64,000 nt of DNA from Daphnia pulex (Eukaryota > Arthropoda > Branchiopoda > Diplostraca > Daphniidae): contig NC_060022.1 in NCBI RefSeq assembly GCF_021134715.1, positions 6,887,001 to 6,951,000 of the forward strand. Direction: 5' to 3'. A model generated the notes under the pieces. The model made no database searches, was not told the origin of the DNA, and was given only the letters and a program-made list of their open reading frames with translations. This document shows, one piece after another, positions 25,748 through 37,655 of this stretch. Made by a program: the position numbers and the translations under genes. The first letter of the stretch is position 1. The number at the start of each line of letters is the position of its first letter.

Positions 25748-27776
25748 TTAGCGGTCTGGTTCCTTTCGGTCGCCCAGCTCGAGTATCGAGTCGGTGTTGG
25801 GGAGCATAAGCATCAAGTCGTCTTCTACACTTGGTATTTTTTGCGCCCGGGTCTCATCAGAACTACTTTGCTGGTCATCTGCAGCTTCTGATGGAGGTTC
25901 TATTGGGCCATAAGAGTTGTCCAAGTTGATTGATGACATTCGGGCGTCTGTATCTGCCGTAGCTCGAACTACTGGATCTGCCGGAGCTTGAACGACCGGA
26001 TCTGCCGGAGCTCGAACGACTGGAACTGACGGAGCTTGAACGACTGGAGCTGCCGGAGCTCGAACTACTGGATCTGCCGGAGCTTGAACGACTGGAGCTG
26101 CCGGAGCTTGAACGACCGGATCTGCCGGAGCTCGAACAACTGGAGCTGCCGAAGCATGAACGACCGGATCCGCCGGAGCTCGAACGACCGGATCTGCTGG
26201 AGCTCGAACGACTGGATCTGCCGGAGTTTTATATTAGGTAAAATTTAAATATTTAACTGTTAAAAAGATCTCATACCCCCAATTATTAGATGTATAGGCT
26301 CATTCCGTCGGATGCATGACTTGACCTGTTCCAGTACTTGGAGGTATCCCTCGAAGGCAGGCAAGGGTTTATTTTGAAGTTCGTTAGCCAAGCTTTTGGC
26401 TAATTGAAGTGCTCTGCTGTACATGTCTTCTCGAGTGACCTGATCTCGATTTCTTCGTTGTTGAATTACGACCGGTGACCAAGCTTCGGGGTGTTCGTCT
26501 TGTGAATCCTCGTCCTAAACATAAACAGAAACGAAGTTATTAAAGGTAATAAGATAATTAACATTTTCGTATGTTATGTTCGTTCTGTATGTTTCATGTA
26601 CTACCAGGTAACTTGTATCCAATTCATCTTCCAATGAAGTAGGTTCGATTGAACTACAAAGCGTACGATTACGTCCTCTACCATACGGATTCCACCTTGG
26701 CTGTGATGCTATTTGAATTATTATCAATTTAGATTAAATTATATCAAATAAATTGAAATGATTTACCTCTAAAAACAGTTTTCATAATAGCGGAAATTTG
26801 ACTTCCGATGAATTGCGAGTCCCAGGGATTACTGCGGTTTGAAAGGAAATTGTAGAGTTCTTTCCCACTAACCCTGTGGAAATTTGGGATCACGTAGGCA
26901 GCGTTCCTATTCAACGATACTCCGACAAAAATAAAAAACAGTTTTTCCAGGCAGATTCCCATGGCAATCCATTCTTCTAAGAACTCAATCTGTGAAATGA
27001 ATTTTTGGTTATTTTTTTTTTTGAGGACTACACCACTATCTATGACAATACAAACAGCCTTAACTAGAAAAAACAAATTATTTTTGAATTACCAAATGTT
27101 TTGGATAGCATGGTAGTGCATCTGGATGGTTCGCTGCAATAACAAAAATTGTTGAAGAGTTTCGAATAGTGGTACACACGAGTGCAGTCAAGGCTGCGTA
27201 TGGTATGCGAGACCTTGAATTCTTGTCCTCTTTGGCGTCAGAAGTCATGTTTTTGAAGGAGGTTGCTGCTGTAGAAATTGCAGTCAACCTCGAAGAAAAG
27301 ATTATCGACGGCTCAAGAAAGGTGCTATAGCAAAATGAAAATAGGTAATTAAGTAAATAAAATATCTCAGAGATGTAATAGACGCAGTAACTAACCTGAG
27401 TTTATGAGCACAAATTTCTTCGGTTTCCTTTAATGCGCTCTCTGTAATGTAGCCTTTGCCACTAAGTCGCGCAAGAACAAACATATAAGTTCTTTCAAGG
27501 GTTGGCCATTTATACTCTGGTGGAATCGGTTCTATTGGACGTTTTTCTCATGATCAGGGAGACACAGAGCTCGAATAATATTGCTATGAATGATATCTTT
27601 CGGACACCCGTTCCCACAGTAGAAATATTGTGGTCTTCCTTCTTCATCTAAAAAATATAAGAACCGATTCTAATTTTTACAATCTTTAATCAATAAAGGA
27701 TAAATATATCACACACAGACAAAATTGGATTGCTCTAAAAAACGGCCTTCACAATCGACTATAATGAGAAGAAGAA
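25748..27776 (-). CDS. Multi-exon protein of unknown function with 8-residue repeats
   Basis: Exons with GT-AG borders on the minus strand include 27647-27396, 27324-27094, 26989-26767, 26708-26605 and 26514-26277. The last exon, about 26220-25748, ends in a stop. An upstream piece near 27776-27722 (IIVDCEGRFLEQSNF) may belong to it. The protein shows QYFYCGNGCPKDII (a possible metal-binding turn), helical segments such as KWPTLERTYMFVLARLSGKG, and a C-terminal array of VVRAPADP units. It ends in an acidic tail. A run of five A bases near 27546 breaks the frame by one base, which may be a real lesion or a sequence error. I do not recognise the family. The start codon is not identified. Confidence 0.45.
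25955..26228 (-). repeat. 24-bp coding minisatellite
   Basis: About eleven units of 24 bases (GGATCTGCCGGAGCTCGAAC plus four bases) run through the last exon of the minus-strand gene. Read on the minus strand they encode an octapeptide, VVRAPADP with variants. The unit length preserves the frame. Confidence 0.85.
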
Positions 27777-28966
27777 GAAAAGAGAGTGACGCGCATCTTT
27801 TCTCCCATGTCTTTGACGGGTAGACAATGGAAGCCCAACAGTGGATATTCTTTGCGACAAACGACATTAAATTAAAAGCGAATCGCCATTTTTATTTGTT
27901 GGTAAACAGAAAATGGCGTGTGTAATCCGCAAGAATGATGTAATTACTGAAAAGACCATGAAGAGGACCCATTCACTTTTTTTTTAGTTTCGGTTCTTTC
28001 CTAATTTTGTCGACGTAATTTACGATTGGTATAATATCTGTCGCCGATATTTTTATTGCGTGTGTAGCGAGGCGCAGATCCTCCGACGCTACCGACGCGA
28101 GAGCAAAACCGGAGGCTATATAGTGAAAGTGATGTAATAAGCTTTGAGATCTAGGTAAAACGTCGTCTTCATTTTTCAACAAAAACAGCCGGACCCATAT
28201 AATCGCTCGTTTATTTCTCCATAAATTTTTCTTCCATCCACAAATCCATCACACCGGGGCGAAGTAAGGCGAAATTTAAATATTGAAAAGGTGATGAATC
28301 ATTTTCTTTTTTGAAGTTTCAATGAAAAGGAAAACACGACGAGCAAGGTTACACGGATGATGTCATCGCCGCGACTGATTTGTCCATCATAAACAACGGG
28401 TATTGATGGAGATGTGCATCGTCATTATTTCGTGCTGTCGATTTTCGGCTCAGCGTAAAATATGAATCGTCTTTTATACAACCGACCGTGAAATTTTCCA
28501 CCTTTTTTTCAAGCATTTATTGAAGATTTGAAAGTAGAACAACCTTCAGATTGTGAATAGAGTCGACAGATCAAATAGATGCGGCCCATGTTCCGGTTGA
28601 ATTACCATTCGATGAGATGGAATTAAGTCGTTAACTGACCGCCAAATCGTTTACCATTTGAAAGATGACACGACAAAAATAAAAACCGATTCAAATAACA
28701 ATTTGCTCCCATTCTAATCCCTGACACAATCCCACTCCAACAACGAGCGTCGATCTAGCACTAGCTAGAATAGTAACAAAACAAAATGGCGCGGCTGAAA
28801 AAAAAGAAAAACACACGAGAGCGTGGACTGGACATGCGGTCATCAGCACAGATCTTCAAGCAATTGGAGTCACCGACCAGAGGGTGAATGTTAGACATCC
28901 TTCCCCCCCCCCATTTTTCAGAAAAACGAAACACATTTTCAATAAGAAAAAGATGACGTCACATAC
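27777..28966. other. Mostly non-coding; one unassigned open frame
   Basis: A minus-strand frame (28182-27973) encodes LLHHFHYIASGFALASVASE and a Lys-rich end. It may be a terminal exon of the gene starting at 29310, but no acceptor links them convincingly. The rest is AT-rich with nothing recognisable. Confidence 0.3.
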
Positions 28967-29310
28967 CCAAGTCCTTGCTGGCCTTTTGCCCTGGCAAAAC
29001 AATTCGACAAAATTTGCACTGGCGAAGATTTTCAAATTTGTGCCAATCTTCGATTTCTTTTGTTGAAGGCACAGTATTTATGGGTTGGTCATCATAGTAT
29101 CCTGGCAAGGCTGATATTTCAACTACCCCAAGTTGCCTTTCAAGTAGTTCTATTTCATCTCCTAATTCATCTAAATATAATTAAAGGTAATATTTTTCTA
29201 TTAAAAAAATGTATATGAATAATTCTAGAACAAGTAATTAATCTATACAAATTGAAATATCGAACTGAAATTAAACTAAATTTACCTAAAACAGCATTTA
29301 CACCGGCCAT
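28967..29310 (-). CDS. 5' exons of a gene of unknown function
   Basis: Exon 1 (29310-29286) starts at ATG and encodes MAGVNAVL. Exon 2 (29170-28967) continues in frame with DELGDEIELLERQLGVVEIS, then EIEDWHKFENLRQCKFCRIV, and ends at a GTATGT donor. The acidic helical start and the CKFC pair are the only visible features. Further exons are not identified within the window. It is probably a real gene or a recent fragment, with no function assignable. Confidence 0.45.
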
Positions 29311-29565
29311 TTCACCTAAATATATCACTCAACGATAGTAAACTGAGAGAACTAGAAGTGAGAACAGCAAAGAAGTGTAAACAACATTTTTTTGAAAGCC
29401 TATTTTTTGGAGGTTGTAGGGAGTCTAAGTCATTAGCGCCATCTTGGAGTCACCTTCATACTTAGTTTCGTTTTCAGTCACCATTTTTAGGTCTAGCCAG
29501 GTCTAGCCGTCTAGCCAACGTTTGTCTAAAGTTGTTGTGATTTTTGAGTTTTTTGCTGTTTTGGA
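29311..29565. promoter_or_regulatory. Putative shared 5' region between divergent genes
   Basis: This 255-base interval lies between the first ATG of the minus-strand gene at 29310 and the first recognisable exon of the CP190-like gene on the + strand. A bidirectional promoter is possible, but the BTB start of the + strand gene is missing. No core promoter motif stands out. Confidence 0.25.
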
Positions 29566-32500
29566 AGGCACTGAAGCATTGGATAACTATACTCTGCACC
29601 TACCCTTGGAGCTTACCAGAGAGGCATTAGAACCAGTGATCAGGTTTGTTAGTTTTTAAATAACTTTTTCCCTATAAAATTAAGTATCGAAAGTGTAATG
29701 TTTCTGTTTTTTGTGCAGGTTCGTGTATACAGGTCAACTTGATATTGGTGAAGGCTCAGTTCCAACCCTAGTGTCAACTGCCCAATTTCTTGACATGCCT
29801 CTCCTTGAACAGTTACTTCAGACTCATGCTCTTTAGTTCATATTATACCCAGTTAGAGCTAATTATTCAGTATCACCAGCAGCAAAGAAAATGAACGGGG
29901 CAACACCAAGAGAAGAGCTTCTACCCGCAGGGCCTAGTCGAATAGATCTTGAGGTAAAAATTGTAACCTTTAAAGCAGATTTTTCAACCTTATGTTTGTT
30001 TGTTTACACTTTAGGTTGGAGATTCTGCTTGTGAGTTTGGATCTCTTCCTAAACTGTCAGAGTTATTAATGGATACCCCATCCACTCCAATGAATCCACC
30101 ATTATTGCCTTTGGTACGAAAAGGTAGCAATACTCCTGTGGTCAAACGAGATCTTAAGAAGGCAGAAAAAACATTTGATGAACTGAAGAAGACAATCACG
30201 CCTTCTGCGATTCGCCGACCAATCACCAATACTGGATGCACAAAACCACCCGAGGCCCAAAGGTTACGAGAAGAGGATATTGAAAGTTTCAAGGAATTGC
30301 TCGCCGAACAAAAGAGAAGGACAGAAATGGCAGCCGAACAGGGAGAACCCTGGTAGCACACTTACATCCATCGTCTATCATATAGATGTCTTAATGTCTA
30401 AATCAAATCTGATCTATCTGCAACCTAAATTGGATATCACATGGATACTCAATTTACTACGGCCTTATGCTATCTTCGTATAGATGTCCTATAGATCTAC
30501 GTTTCTTATACGAACACGGACATCCATTTGTGTCTAGAAATTAGACGCTTAACAGACAGACGTAACATGACGTCTATGAGATGTCCAAATTATCTGTCCA
30601 CAGGATAGATGAGGAAGACAAGGACTTTACATTTTCATAATTTTAACTGCTAGTATTAATTTAAAGCCGTTGAACAAAACACAGTTAAAAAGTAATATAG
30701 AGTGGTGTAGTGGGTAGAGCACTGGAGTACCACTCCAAAGAACGTGGTTTCGCGCCCATCGAGAAACGTTTCTTTTTTTCTTTTTGCTTAAATTTAAGTC
30801 TTTTGAAGACGGCTGTAAGCCGTACCCATTTGGATGTCTTACAGCGCGACATTAGTATAGACATAGGCAATCCTATGGACGTCGGGTTAAGACATCTCAC
30901 TCGGCTGCAAAAGATGGGCGACGTACATCCTATAGATAGAGGCGTGCTACCAGGGAAGACACAACGGCAACTTACGATGCTGCTGCTGATATTGGCTTGG
31001 ACAATTGGGGAGAAGAAAACGAGGATGAAGAAGTAGATTCCCTTAACGAAGTATAATGTTTTTATTGCTTCAAAGGTTTGTTTTTTGACGAGTTGATTTA
31101 AATGTTGCTTCTTGTTTAGGGATGTAAAGATGACTCCCTCAAAGGGCAACACAAATCTATCTTGAAAACGGAGGCTTTTATCACCAGCAGTAGAAGGAAA
31201 GCGAGTCCACTTCATGGTGAATGAAGAATCTGGTGCTAATGCATCAGTTATGGACACATCTATTATAGAAGAAGAAGTTGACAATGAAGAAAGAAATATG
31301 GAACAACTGATGGCTGCAGCAGAATCTGCTGGTGGAGCTGCCTCAGCTTCACCAGATAAAGATTCATCTACTATAACGATTTTTAACGAAAATTCCGAGG
31401 TTTGTTTACAAAAATGTTTTCTGGTTCGTACCGATTAAAAAGCATAAATCTTTTTTTTAAGGTTTTACTTCGTGAGGTGGTGTCTAGTAATACATCGTCT
31501 TCTACATCGTCTAATACAAGCCTTCGATACTGCGTCAACATAATGCAGCCGCTGCGGGAGGAAGGAAAAGTGGAGCTTCGGGTTTGGGTTCGAGTGGTGC
31601 TATTGCAGTTAATAAACGCGTTTCGCCTTTTGACAACGTGACTGGTCCATGGATCTGCTATGATTGTCTGCAAACTACTGAAGACGGTCAAAGTGCAGCT
31701 CTGAGCCTCAAAACTTATTTTAAGTATCGGTGTCATCTGATCCAAACTCATGGTTTCAAATCCGATTCTCAGGTATGTAACCTATTCTCACCTTGTTTTA
31801 ATATTTTATTCGCATATAAACATATTCTCCTTGCTAAACGAAATAGGCATGCGAATATTGTGGCCACCGAGCCGTAAAGCGCAATCATATGTTGTTTCAT
31901 TTGTTTACTGTTCATGGAGTTCCACCGCCGGCTCACACTAAATTCCCGCAATGTGAAGAGTGCGACTATGTGGCCCTAACAGCCTTTTTCATGCGCAAAC
32001 ATTTACAAAAACATCAGGAACGTTCAGAAAATCAGTGCAGAGTTTGTAGCGAGCCTTTTGTTTCTCAGCAGGTCCGTTTGTATTTATTTTTGACTTAACC
32101 ACTTTTCTTTTTTCTAAAAAATGTCTTTATTTTCAGAACCTGCAACATCACCTTCATGGCACTGGCCATTTATGTGGCCACGTGCGTAATAATCCCTGTC
32201 CTGCCGAAGGATGTAATCGTGAGTTTGATCGTGGTATGAATCTTAAGGCGCATATCAGGACTTGCCATAAAGATTTGGCCAAACAAATGGACGAAGACGG
32301 TTGGCCGGTAAGGTTAGAGGCTTCTGTAGTGCCAGACAGTGTTCACGAACCAGTCGTAGAAGAAGATGATGGTCAAATGGGGCAAGAAGTGTTGTTAGAG
32401 GCGCAATCTGTGGAGCAGAATGAGGCTGGGGAGATGACGTGGGTAACCACTAGAGACCAAGTAGTGCAACTAGCCCATCCCATAGTCTCCAATAAGGAAA

Positions 32501-33400
32501 ACAATGGTCCGGGCAACAACGAAATCATTACCATGTTCCAGCATGGCAAAAAAAACCGGCTGCTCAGCAACAGCAGCATCATTACCCGAGCAATTTCAAC
32601 ATGCCACCTCAGCAGCAACAACATCCGCAGTACACGGCGACGATGGCCGTGATGTCAGCGCCGATGCCACAACAACCCGCGCCACCCATGTCAAAGAAAC
32701 AGTCGCCTCTCTTGAATACACAGACGGTCGACCAGCAGCAACAACAGATTCAACACCAACAAGACCAGCAGCAACAACAGCAGAACATGATGAATTATCC
32801 GATGCAGAACAATCGCCCGGCCGACATGAATCAACAGCCGCAAATGATGCCGACAAGTCTAGCACCTAACCACTTCCAACAGACTGACATGAACTACTCA
32901 TTACACGTTATGCAACAACTACCTCCTCAACAGCAGCAGCAACAACAATCACAATCTCAGCAGCAGCAACAACAACTCTTGAACCAGGTGACGACCACGG
33001 ACAAAACCATTCCTGGCACTAACGTTCATCCGCATTACATCGTTAAACGAGTAAAAGGCCGGATAAGAATTCCGACAGTAACGCAACCAATTGATCTCAC
33101 ATTTTTCAAAAAACGCAAACGTAACCCATTTTTGCTGTTAACTTATTACAGCTGCATCGATTAAAAAAAAAAATTTTATTTCTTTCAGGTATTAGAAATA
33201 GTTACTGGTGCAAAATATGCAAGAAAATGTTTCGCTCGCCATATTCACACTTTCGACGTCATTCAAGTACGATTCTTACGTACGATTTTTGTAAATGCAG
33301 CAATAACAATTTTTTTTAATAGTCATGGCAGAATTTATCTGTTGTCATTGTGGTAAAAAATTCAGAAATGTGACACATTTAAGACGTCATAAAGCTTACG
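29566..33400 (+). pseudogene. Decayed BTB/C2H2 zinc-finger gene resembling CP190
   Basis: Exons encode the C-terminal half of a BTB domain (LDNYTLHLPLELTREALEPV; FVYTGQLDIGEGSVPTLVST) and a Pro/Ser linker. An acidic stretch (LDNWGEENEDEE), a cluster of C2H2-type fingers (WICYDC, CEYCG, CEECDY, CRVC and CPAEGCNREF) and long Gln runs (32600-32990) follow. Two further fingers lie at 33190-33395. BTB, acidic region, then atypical fingers is the layout of the arthropod insulator/centrosome protein CP190. The BTB start is absent. An in-frame TAG follows LLQTHAL (about 29834). A 608-bp transposon splits the third exon at 30348. Frame changes occur near 31120-31190, 31540 and 32530. It is not functional as drawn. 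Family name moderate, decay clear. Confidence 0.55.
30348..30955 (+). mobile_element. 608-bp TIR element CCCTGGTAGCAC, copy a
   Basis: Ends are CCCTGGTAGCAC and GTGCTACCAGGG. The target dinucleotide AA is duplicated (30346-30347 and 30956-30957). Removing the element restores the exon reading GGGAGAAGACAC. The interior holds a tRNA-like stretch (30700-30775: GAGTGGTGTAGTGGGTAGAG and GGTTTCGCGCCC) and many short copies of ATAGATGTC or its complement. The short open frames inside are not gene-like. A copy of the same length lies inverted at 50751-51358. Confidence 0.85.
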
Positions 33401-33674
33401 TACTTTTGGATATCGTTCTATTAACATTAACTTAATTCTCCCTCTCTCTTCATTGACTAATTCTCCCTCTTCTCCCCGTTCTTCCCTCAAATAAGTCTAG
33501 AGTCATGCTGCGTTGCCAGATAAATCGGCTAAATAAAACAGATGTGAAAGAGCCCTATAGTGCCTTCACAATACTTTTCTAATGAATTCAACCTGTTCTC
33601 ACTCAAGACTTCCTATATGTTGTATTTCAACATATAGGAAAATATTTCAACAATTCATTTCAACATATATATTA
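33401..33674. other. Spacer, no gene seen
   Basis: It contains a small palindrome built from TTCAACATATAGGAA-type repeats near 33620-33670. Nothing else is visible. Confidence 0.4.
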
Positions 33675-34320
33675 AGATAGAAAAGCAAGCTTATCAGCTC
33701 GCCGCGAAGGGATAGTCGTAAGCCAGTTGCAAACTGTCTTAAATGACAAAATCAGGACCTATTGTTAAGTCGGACTTATTCACGATTCACTCTTTACTTC
33801 ACAGACTTTTTGGTCTTAAAACGGGATTTTTCTGTCACAGTTCAATATCCTTGCAAGTTATTTACGTTTGGTTTGCTCAACTCATATTTTCCAATTTTTA
33901 CAAATAAAGTTCAATAATTGAATTGAAAAATAACCATCTTTTAGTCAAATAAATACAAAACATCCATGCAAATCTGGTTGTTGAGTCAAGGTTGGGTCAT
34001 CAATTATTGCGTTATCACGACGATGCTATGGACATCTGGTGGTGATTAATTTTTACCTAAATTGAAAAAGTTGTAGTCGCAACCTCCAGATGTCACTAGT
34101 CGTTAATCAATTATTTTAACAGTTTTTCATTAATTACGGGAGAACTAATTAAGTAAATAAAATTATTTTTGTTCTGGTCGCACCGCATATTTTTTGTGTA
34201 ATTTTTAAGACCAAAAAGTCCAAAATCTGTCGTAAAACTCCCGAGCTATGGTGCGGGACATACATACATACATACATACATACAAAGTGACATGGTTTTT
34301 ATTTTTCTGCGTATGCGATT
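33675..34320 (+). mobile_element. Helitron-like non-autonomous element, copy 1 (end-truncated, tandem with copy 2)
   Basis: Begins AGATAGAAAAGCAAGC. It contains the (CATA)n tetranucleotide tract near the other end and stops at GCGTATGCGATT, without the terminal hairpin. Copy 2 follows immediately. Confidence 0.85.
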
Positions 34321-34321
34321 A

Positions 34322-34997
34322 AGATAGAAAAGCAAGCTTATCAGCTCGCCGCGAAGGGATAGTCGTAAGCCAGTTGAAAACTGTCTTAAATGACAAATTC
34401 AGGGCCTATTGTTAAGTCGGACTTATTCACAATTCAAACTTTTCTTCACAGACTTTTTTGTTTTAAAACGGGATTTTTCCGTCACAGTTAATATCCTTGC
34501 AAGTTATTTACGTTTAGTTTGCTCAACTCATATTTTCCAATTTTTACAAATAAAGTTCAATAATTGAATTTAAAAATACCCATCTTTTAGTCAAATAACT
34601 GTAAAACATAAATGCAAATCTGGTTGTTGCGTCATGGTTGGGACGTCAAAGATTGCGTCATCACGACGATACTATGGACATCTGGTGGTGAGTTATTTTG
34701 ACCTGCAACCGCCAGATGTCACTAGTCGTTAATCAGTTATTTTAACAGTTTTTCATTAATTACGGGGGAACTAATTAAGTAAATGGAATTATTTTTGTTC
34801 TGGTCGCACCGCATATTTTTTGTGTAATTTTTAAGACCAAAAAGTCCGAAATCTGTCGTAAAACGCCCGAGTTATGGAGCGGGACATACATACATACATA
34901 CATACATACAAAGTGACATGGATTTTAATTTTCTGCGTATGCGATTATTAGCTTCGCCCTTCGGGCTCGCAATTAGCTTCGCCCTTCGGGCTCGCAA
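34322..34997 (+). mobile_element. Helitron-like element, copy 2, with duplicated terminal hairpin
   Basis: Head-to-tail with copy 1. The terminal module TTAGCTTCGCCCTTCGGGCT-CGCAA occurs twice in a row (34948-34972 and 34973-34997). The GCCC-TTC-GGGC hairpin lies six bases from the end. Confidence 0.9.
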
Positions 34998-35295
34998 TAA
35001 GGCCTTTACATTCCACTATCCTTTGATCTCAAGGACAGAGCAATAGATCCCTGGTCGGTTCACGGCTGTGTTGGCTTCCCTATCCCGGTTTCAGGGTAAA
35101 CGTATCCCCGATTTACAGACATTTTAGGGCGGAGCTTGTCAGAAGTTGTGAAGTGGAAAAATGAAACAGCGCCATCTAGTGATAAGACGTTGACTTTCTA
35201 ATACTACTTTCGGCGGCCATTTTTGTGTAATATGTGAATACGTTCGCCATCATCGTGTATTACGTGAATGAAGCCTAACCATAATTTCTGTAAAA
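34998..35295. other. Spacer upstream of THAP fragment
   Basis: No gene or repeat recognised. It may include the promoter and 5' UTR of the former THAP gene. Confidence 0.3.
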
Positions 35296-35570
35296 ATGGT
35301 TGGCAGATGTGCTGTTCCTGGTTGTAAATCAACATATTTCAAAGGAAATCAAAAAGAAAACGAGGATACCCTGTTTGCAATTCCTAAAACTTCATTATCA
35401 AAATGGCGAGAACTAATTCCATGTAGTAATTTGACGAGCACATATTTGCTCCCGTCATTTTAACGAAGGTGACTTTCAAACAGGGATTGAAATTTTGAAC
35501 GTGTTCCATCCTTACAAACGGTGGACTCTTAATGCTGGAGCAATGCCCTGGAAACCAACATTTTCTGTTA
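35296..35570 (+). pseudogene. THAP zinc-finger domain fragment (frameshifted)
   Basis: From an ATG the frame reads MVGRCAVPGCKSTYFKG, then DTLFAIPKTSLSKWRELIP. After a one-base frame change near 35440 it continues as ICSRHFNEGDF and AMPWKPTF. The Cys-X4-Cys opening, the CSRHF block and the terminal PxPTxF-like motif define the THAP (C2CH) DNA-binding domain. This domain occurs in host proteins and P-element transposases. The frameshift and the absence of downstream domains make it a fragment. The Helitron-like copy 3 begins 160 bases further on. Confidence 0.75.
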
Positions 35571-35731
35571 AATGGTAGTAATATTGTATGTTCTGTACAA
35601 TCTGTAATGCAAAGAAACCGAACCATTTTCATTTTAGATACATCTAGTCAACAAGTAATGCAAAATGTTGATGTTTTCAAATGGAGAAATAACGTAAGTG
35701 GTATTTTTACATATGTTTATTTTGTTTAATA

Positions 35732-36395
35732 AGATAGAAAAGCAAGCTTATCAGCTCGCCGCGAAGGGATAGTCGTAAGCCAGTTGAAAACTGTCTTAAA
35801 TGACAAAATCAGGACCTATTGTTAAGTCGGACTTATTCACAATTCACACTTTTCTTCACAGACTTTTTGGTTTCAAAACGGGATTTTTCTGTCACAGTCC
35901 AATATCCTTGAAAGTTATTTACGTTTAGTTTGCTCAACTCATATGTTCCTATTTTTACAAATAAAGCTCAATAATTGAATTTAAAAATAACCATCTTTTA
36001 GTCAAATAACTGTAAAACTTAAATGCATATCTGGTTGTTGCGTCATGGTTGGGCCATCAAAGATTGCGCCATCACGGCGATGCTATAGACATCTGGTGGT
36101 GATTTATTTTGATCTAAAATGAAAAAGTTGTAGTCGCAACCGCCAGATGTCACTAGTCGTTAATCAATTATTTTAACAGTTTTTCATTAATTACGGGAGA
36201 ACTAATCAAGAAAATGGAATTATTTTTGTTCTGGTCGCACCGCATATTTTTTGTGTAATTTCCAAGACCAAAAAGTCTGAAATCTGTCGTAAAACGGCCG
36301 AGTTATGGAGCGGGACATACATACATACATACAAAGTGACATGGTTTTTATTTTTCTGCGTATGCGATTATTAGCTTCGCCCTTCGGGCTCGCAA
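35732..36395 (+). mobile_element. Helitron-like element, copy 3
   Basis: Full-length type: AGATAG start, (CATA)n tract, terminal hairpin and GCAA end. It is followed by TTAATTCTTAG, the same sequence that lies directly upstream of the HEPN-like gene at 43754. This suggests it sits at the edge of a duplicated block. Confidence 0.9.
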
Positions 36396-36467
36396 TTAAT
36401 TCTTAGATAACAGAAATCATATAATTTAAAGCATCACATGATCAATATGGTGTACTCCCCTATTATA

Positions 36468-37124
36468 AGATAGAAAAGCAAGCTTATCAGCTCGCCGCGA
36501 AGGGATAATCGTAAGCCAGTTGAAAACTGTCTTAAATGACAAATTCAGGGCCTATTGTTAACTCGGACTTATTCACAATTCACACTTTTCTTCACAGACT
36601 TTTTGGTCTTAAAACGGGATTTTTCTGTCACAGTTCAATATCCTTGCAAGTTATTTTGCTTAACTCTTATTTTCCAATTTTTACACATAAAGTTCAATAA
36701 TTGAATTTATAAATAACCATCTTTTAGTCAAATAACTGCAAAACATAAATGCAAATCTGGTTGTTGCGTCATGGTTGGGACATCAATGATTGCGTCATCA
36801 CGGCGATGCTATGGACATCTGGTGGTGATTAATTTTGACCCAAATTGAAAAAGTTGTAGTCGCCACCGCAAGATGTCACTAGTCGTTAATCAATTATTTT
36901 AACAGTTTTTCATTAATTACGGGAGAACTAATCAAGTAAATGAAATTATTTTTGTTCTGGTCGCACCGCATATTTTTTCTCTAATTTTTAAGACCAAAAA
37001 GTCTGAAATGTGTCGTAAAAAGCCCGAGCTATATAGCGTTACATACATACATACATACAGACAAAGTGACATGGCTTTTTTTTTCTGCGTATGCGATTAT
37101 TAGCTTCGCCCTTCGGGCTCGCAA
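36468..37124 (+). mobile_element. Helitron-like element, copy 4 (empty site known)
   Basis: Flanks read TATTATA and TAACTTCTTAAG. The paralogous site at 43820-43840 reads TATTATATAACTTC without the element. The insertion therefore sits between A and T with no target duplication, and the element is AGATAG...CTCGCAA. Confidence 0.95.
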
Positions 37125-37579
37125 TAACTTCTTAAGTGAGGGCATGGACGTTCGCACTCGTAATTCGCCCCCATACATTTTGATATAACTTCATTTGTAA
37201 TCGAATAACACTCATGTTAGTTTTATTTTCGTAAATGTTAGTATTTTTCGCAAGTTGTTCAATTATTTTTAACATAATTTGCGTTTATTTTTAAATGTTA
37301 TAGTCAGTTTTTCTGACTGACACACAGCAGAAAGTACCGAAGTAGACCATTGGCTCACATGCTGATGCAATCGCAGCAGCTTATTTGATTGGACTGCATA
37401 CGGTGTGCCCAAAAATAAGGTTTATTTAACTTTAAAAATAAGTTTAAAAGTTAAACAATAAAGAACAATATTCAAAATTAATAACCTTTCCGAAAATAAA
37501 AATAACATTGGCGTAATTCAGTCATATATGTACGAGTAATAAGTATATAAATGGTAACGATTAACATTAATTGTGTGGA

Positions 37580-37655
37580 AGCCAGTAGGTGAGTTGGATA
37601 AGGCGTCGCAGGGTGCTCGGGGGGCACCTCGGGATCCGAGTTCGAACCTCCTGGT
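37580..37655 (+). repeat. tRNA-like module (SINE head) in duplicated segment I
   Basis: A-box-like GTAGGTGAGTTGGATAAGG and B-box-like GAGTTCGAACCTC lie at tRNA spacing, with a paired CCAGTAGG/CCTCCTGG end and an extended variable arm. It is probably the head of a tRNA-derived SINE. Identical modules lie at 44113-44188 and 54170-54245. Confidence 0.55.

Noticed and set aside
30710..31036. Open frame MGRALEYHSKERGFAPIEKR and onward as a gene
   Set aside because: It lies almost wholly inside the 608-bp TIR element, overlaps the tRNA-like stretch and continues into the disrupted host exon in the wrong frame.
33675..37124. CRISPR-like appearance of repeated blocks with spacers
   Set aside because: The repeats are 650-bp transposon copies with hairpin ends in a eukaryotic genome, not short repeats with uniform spacers.
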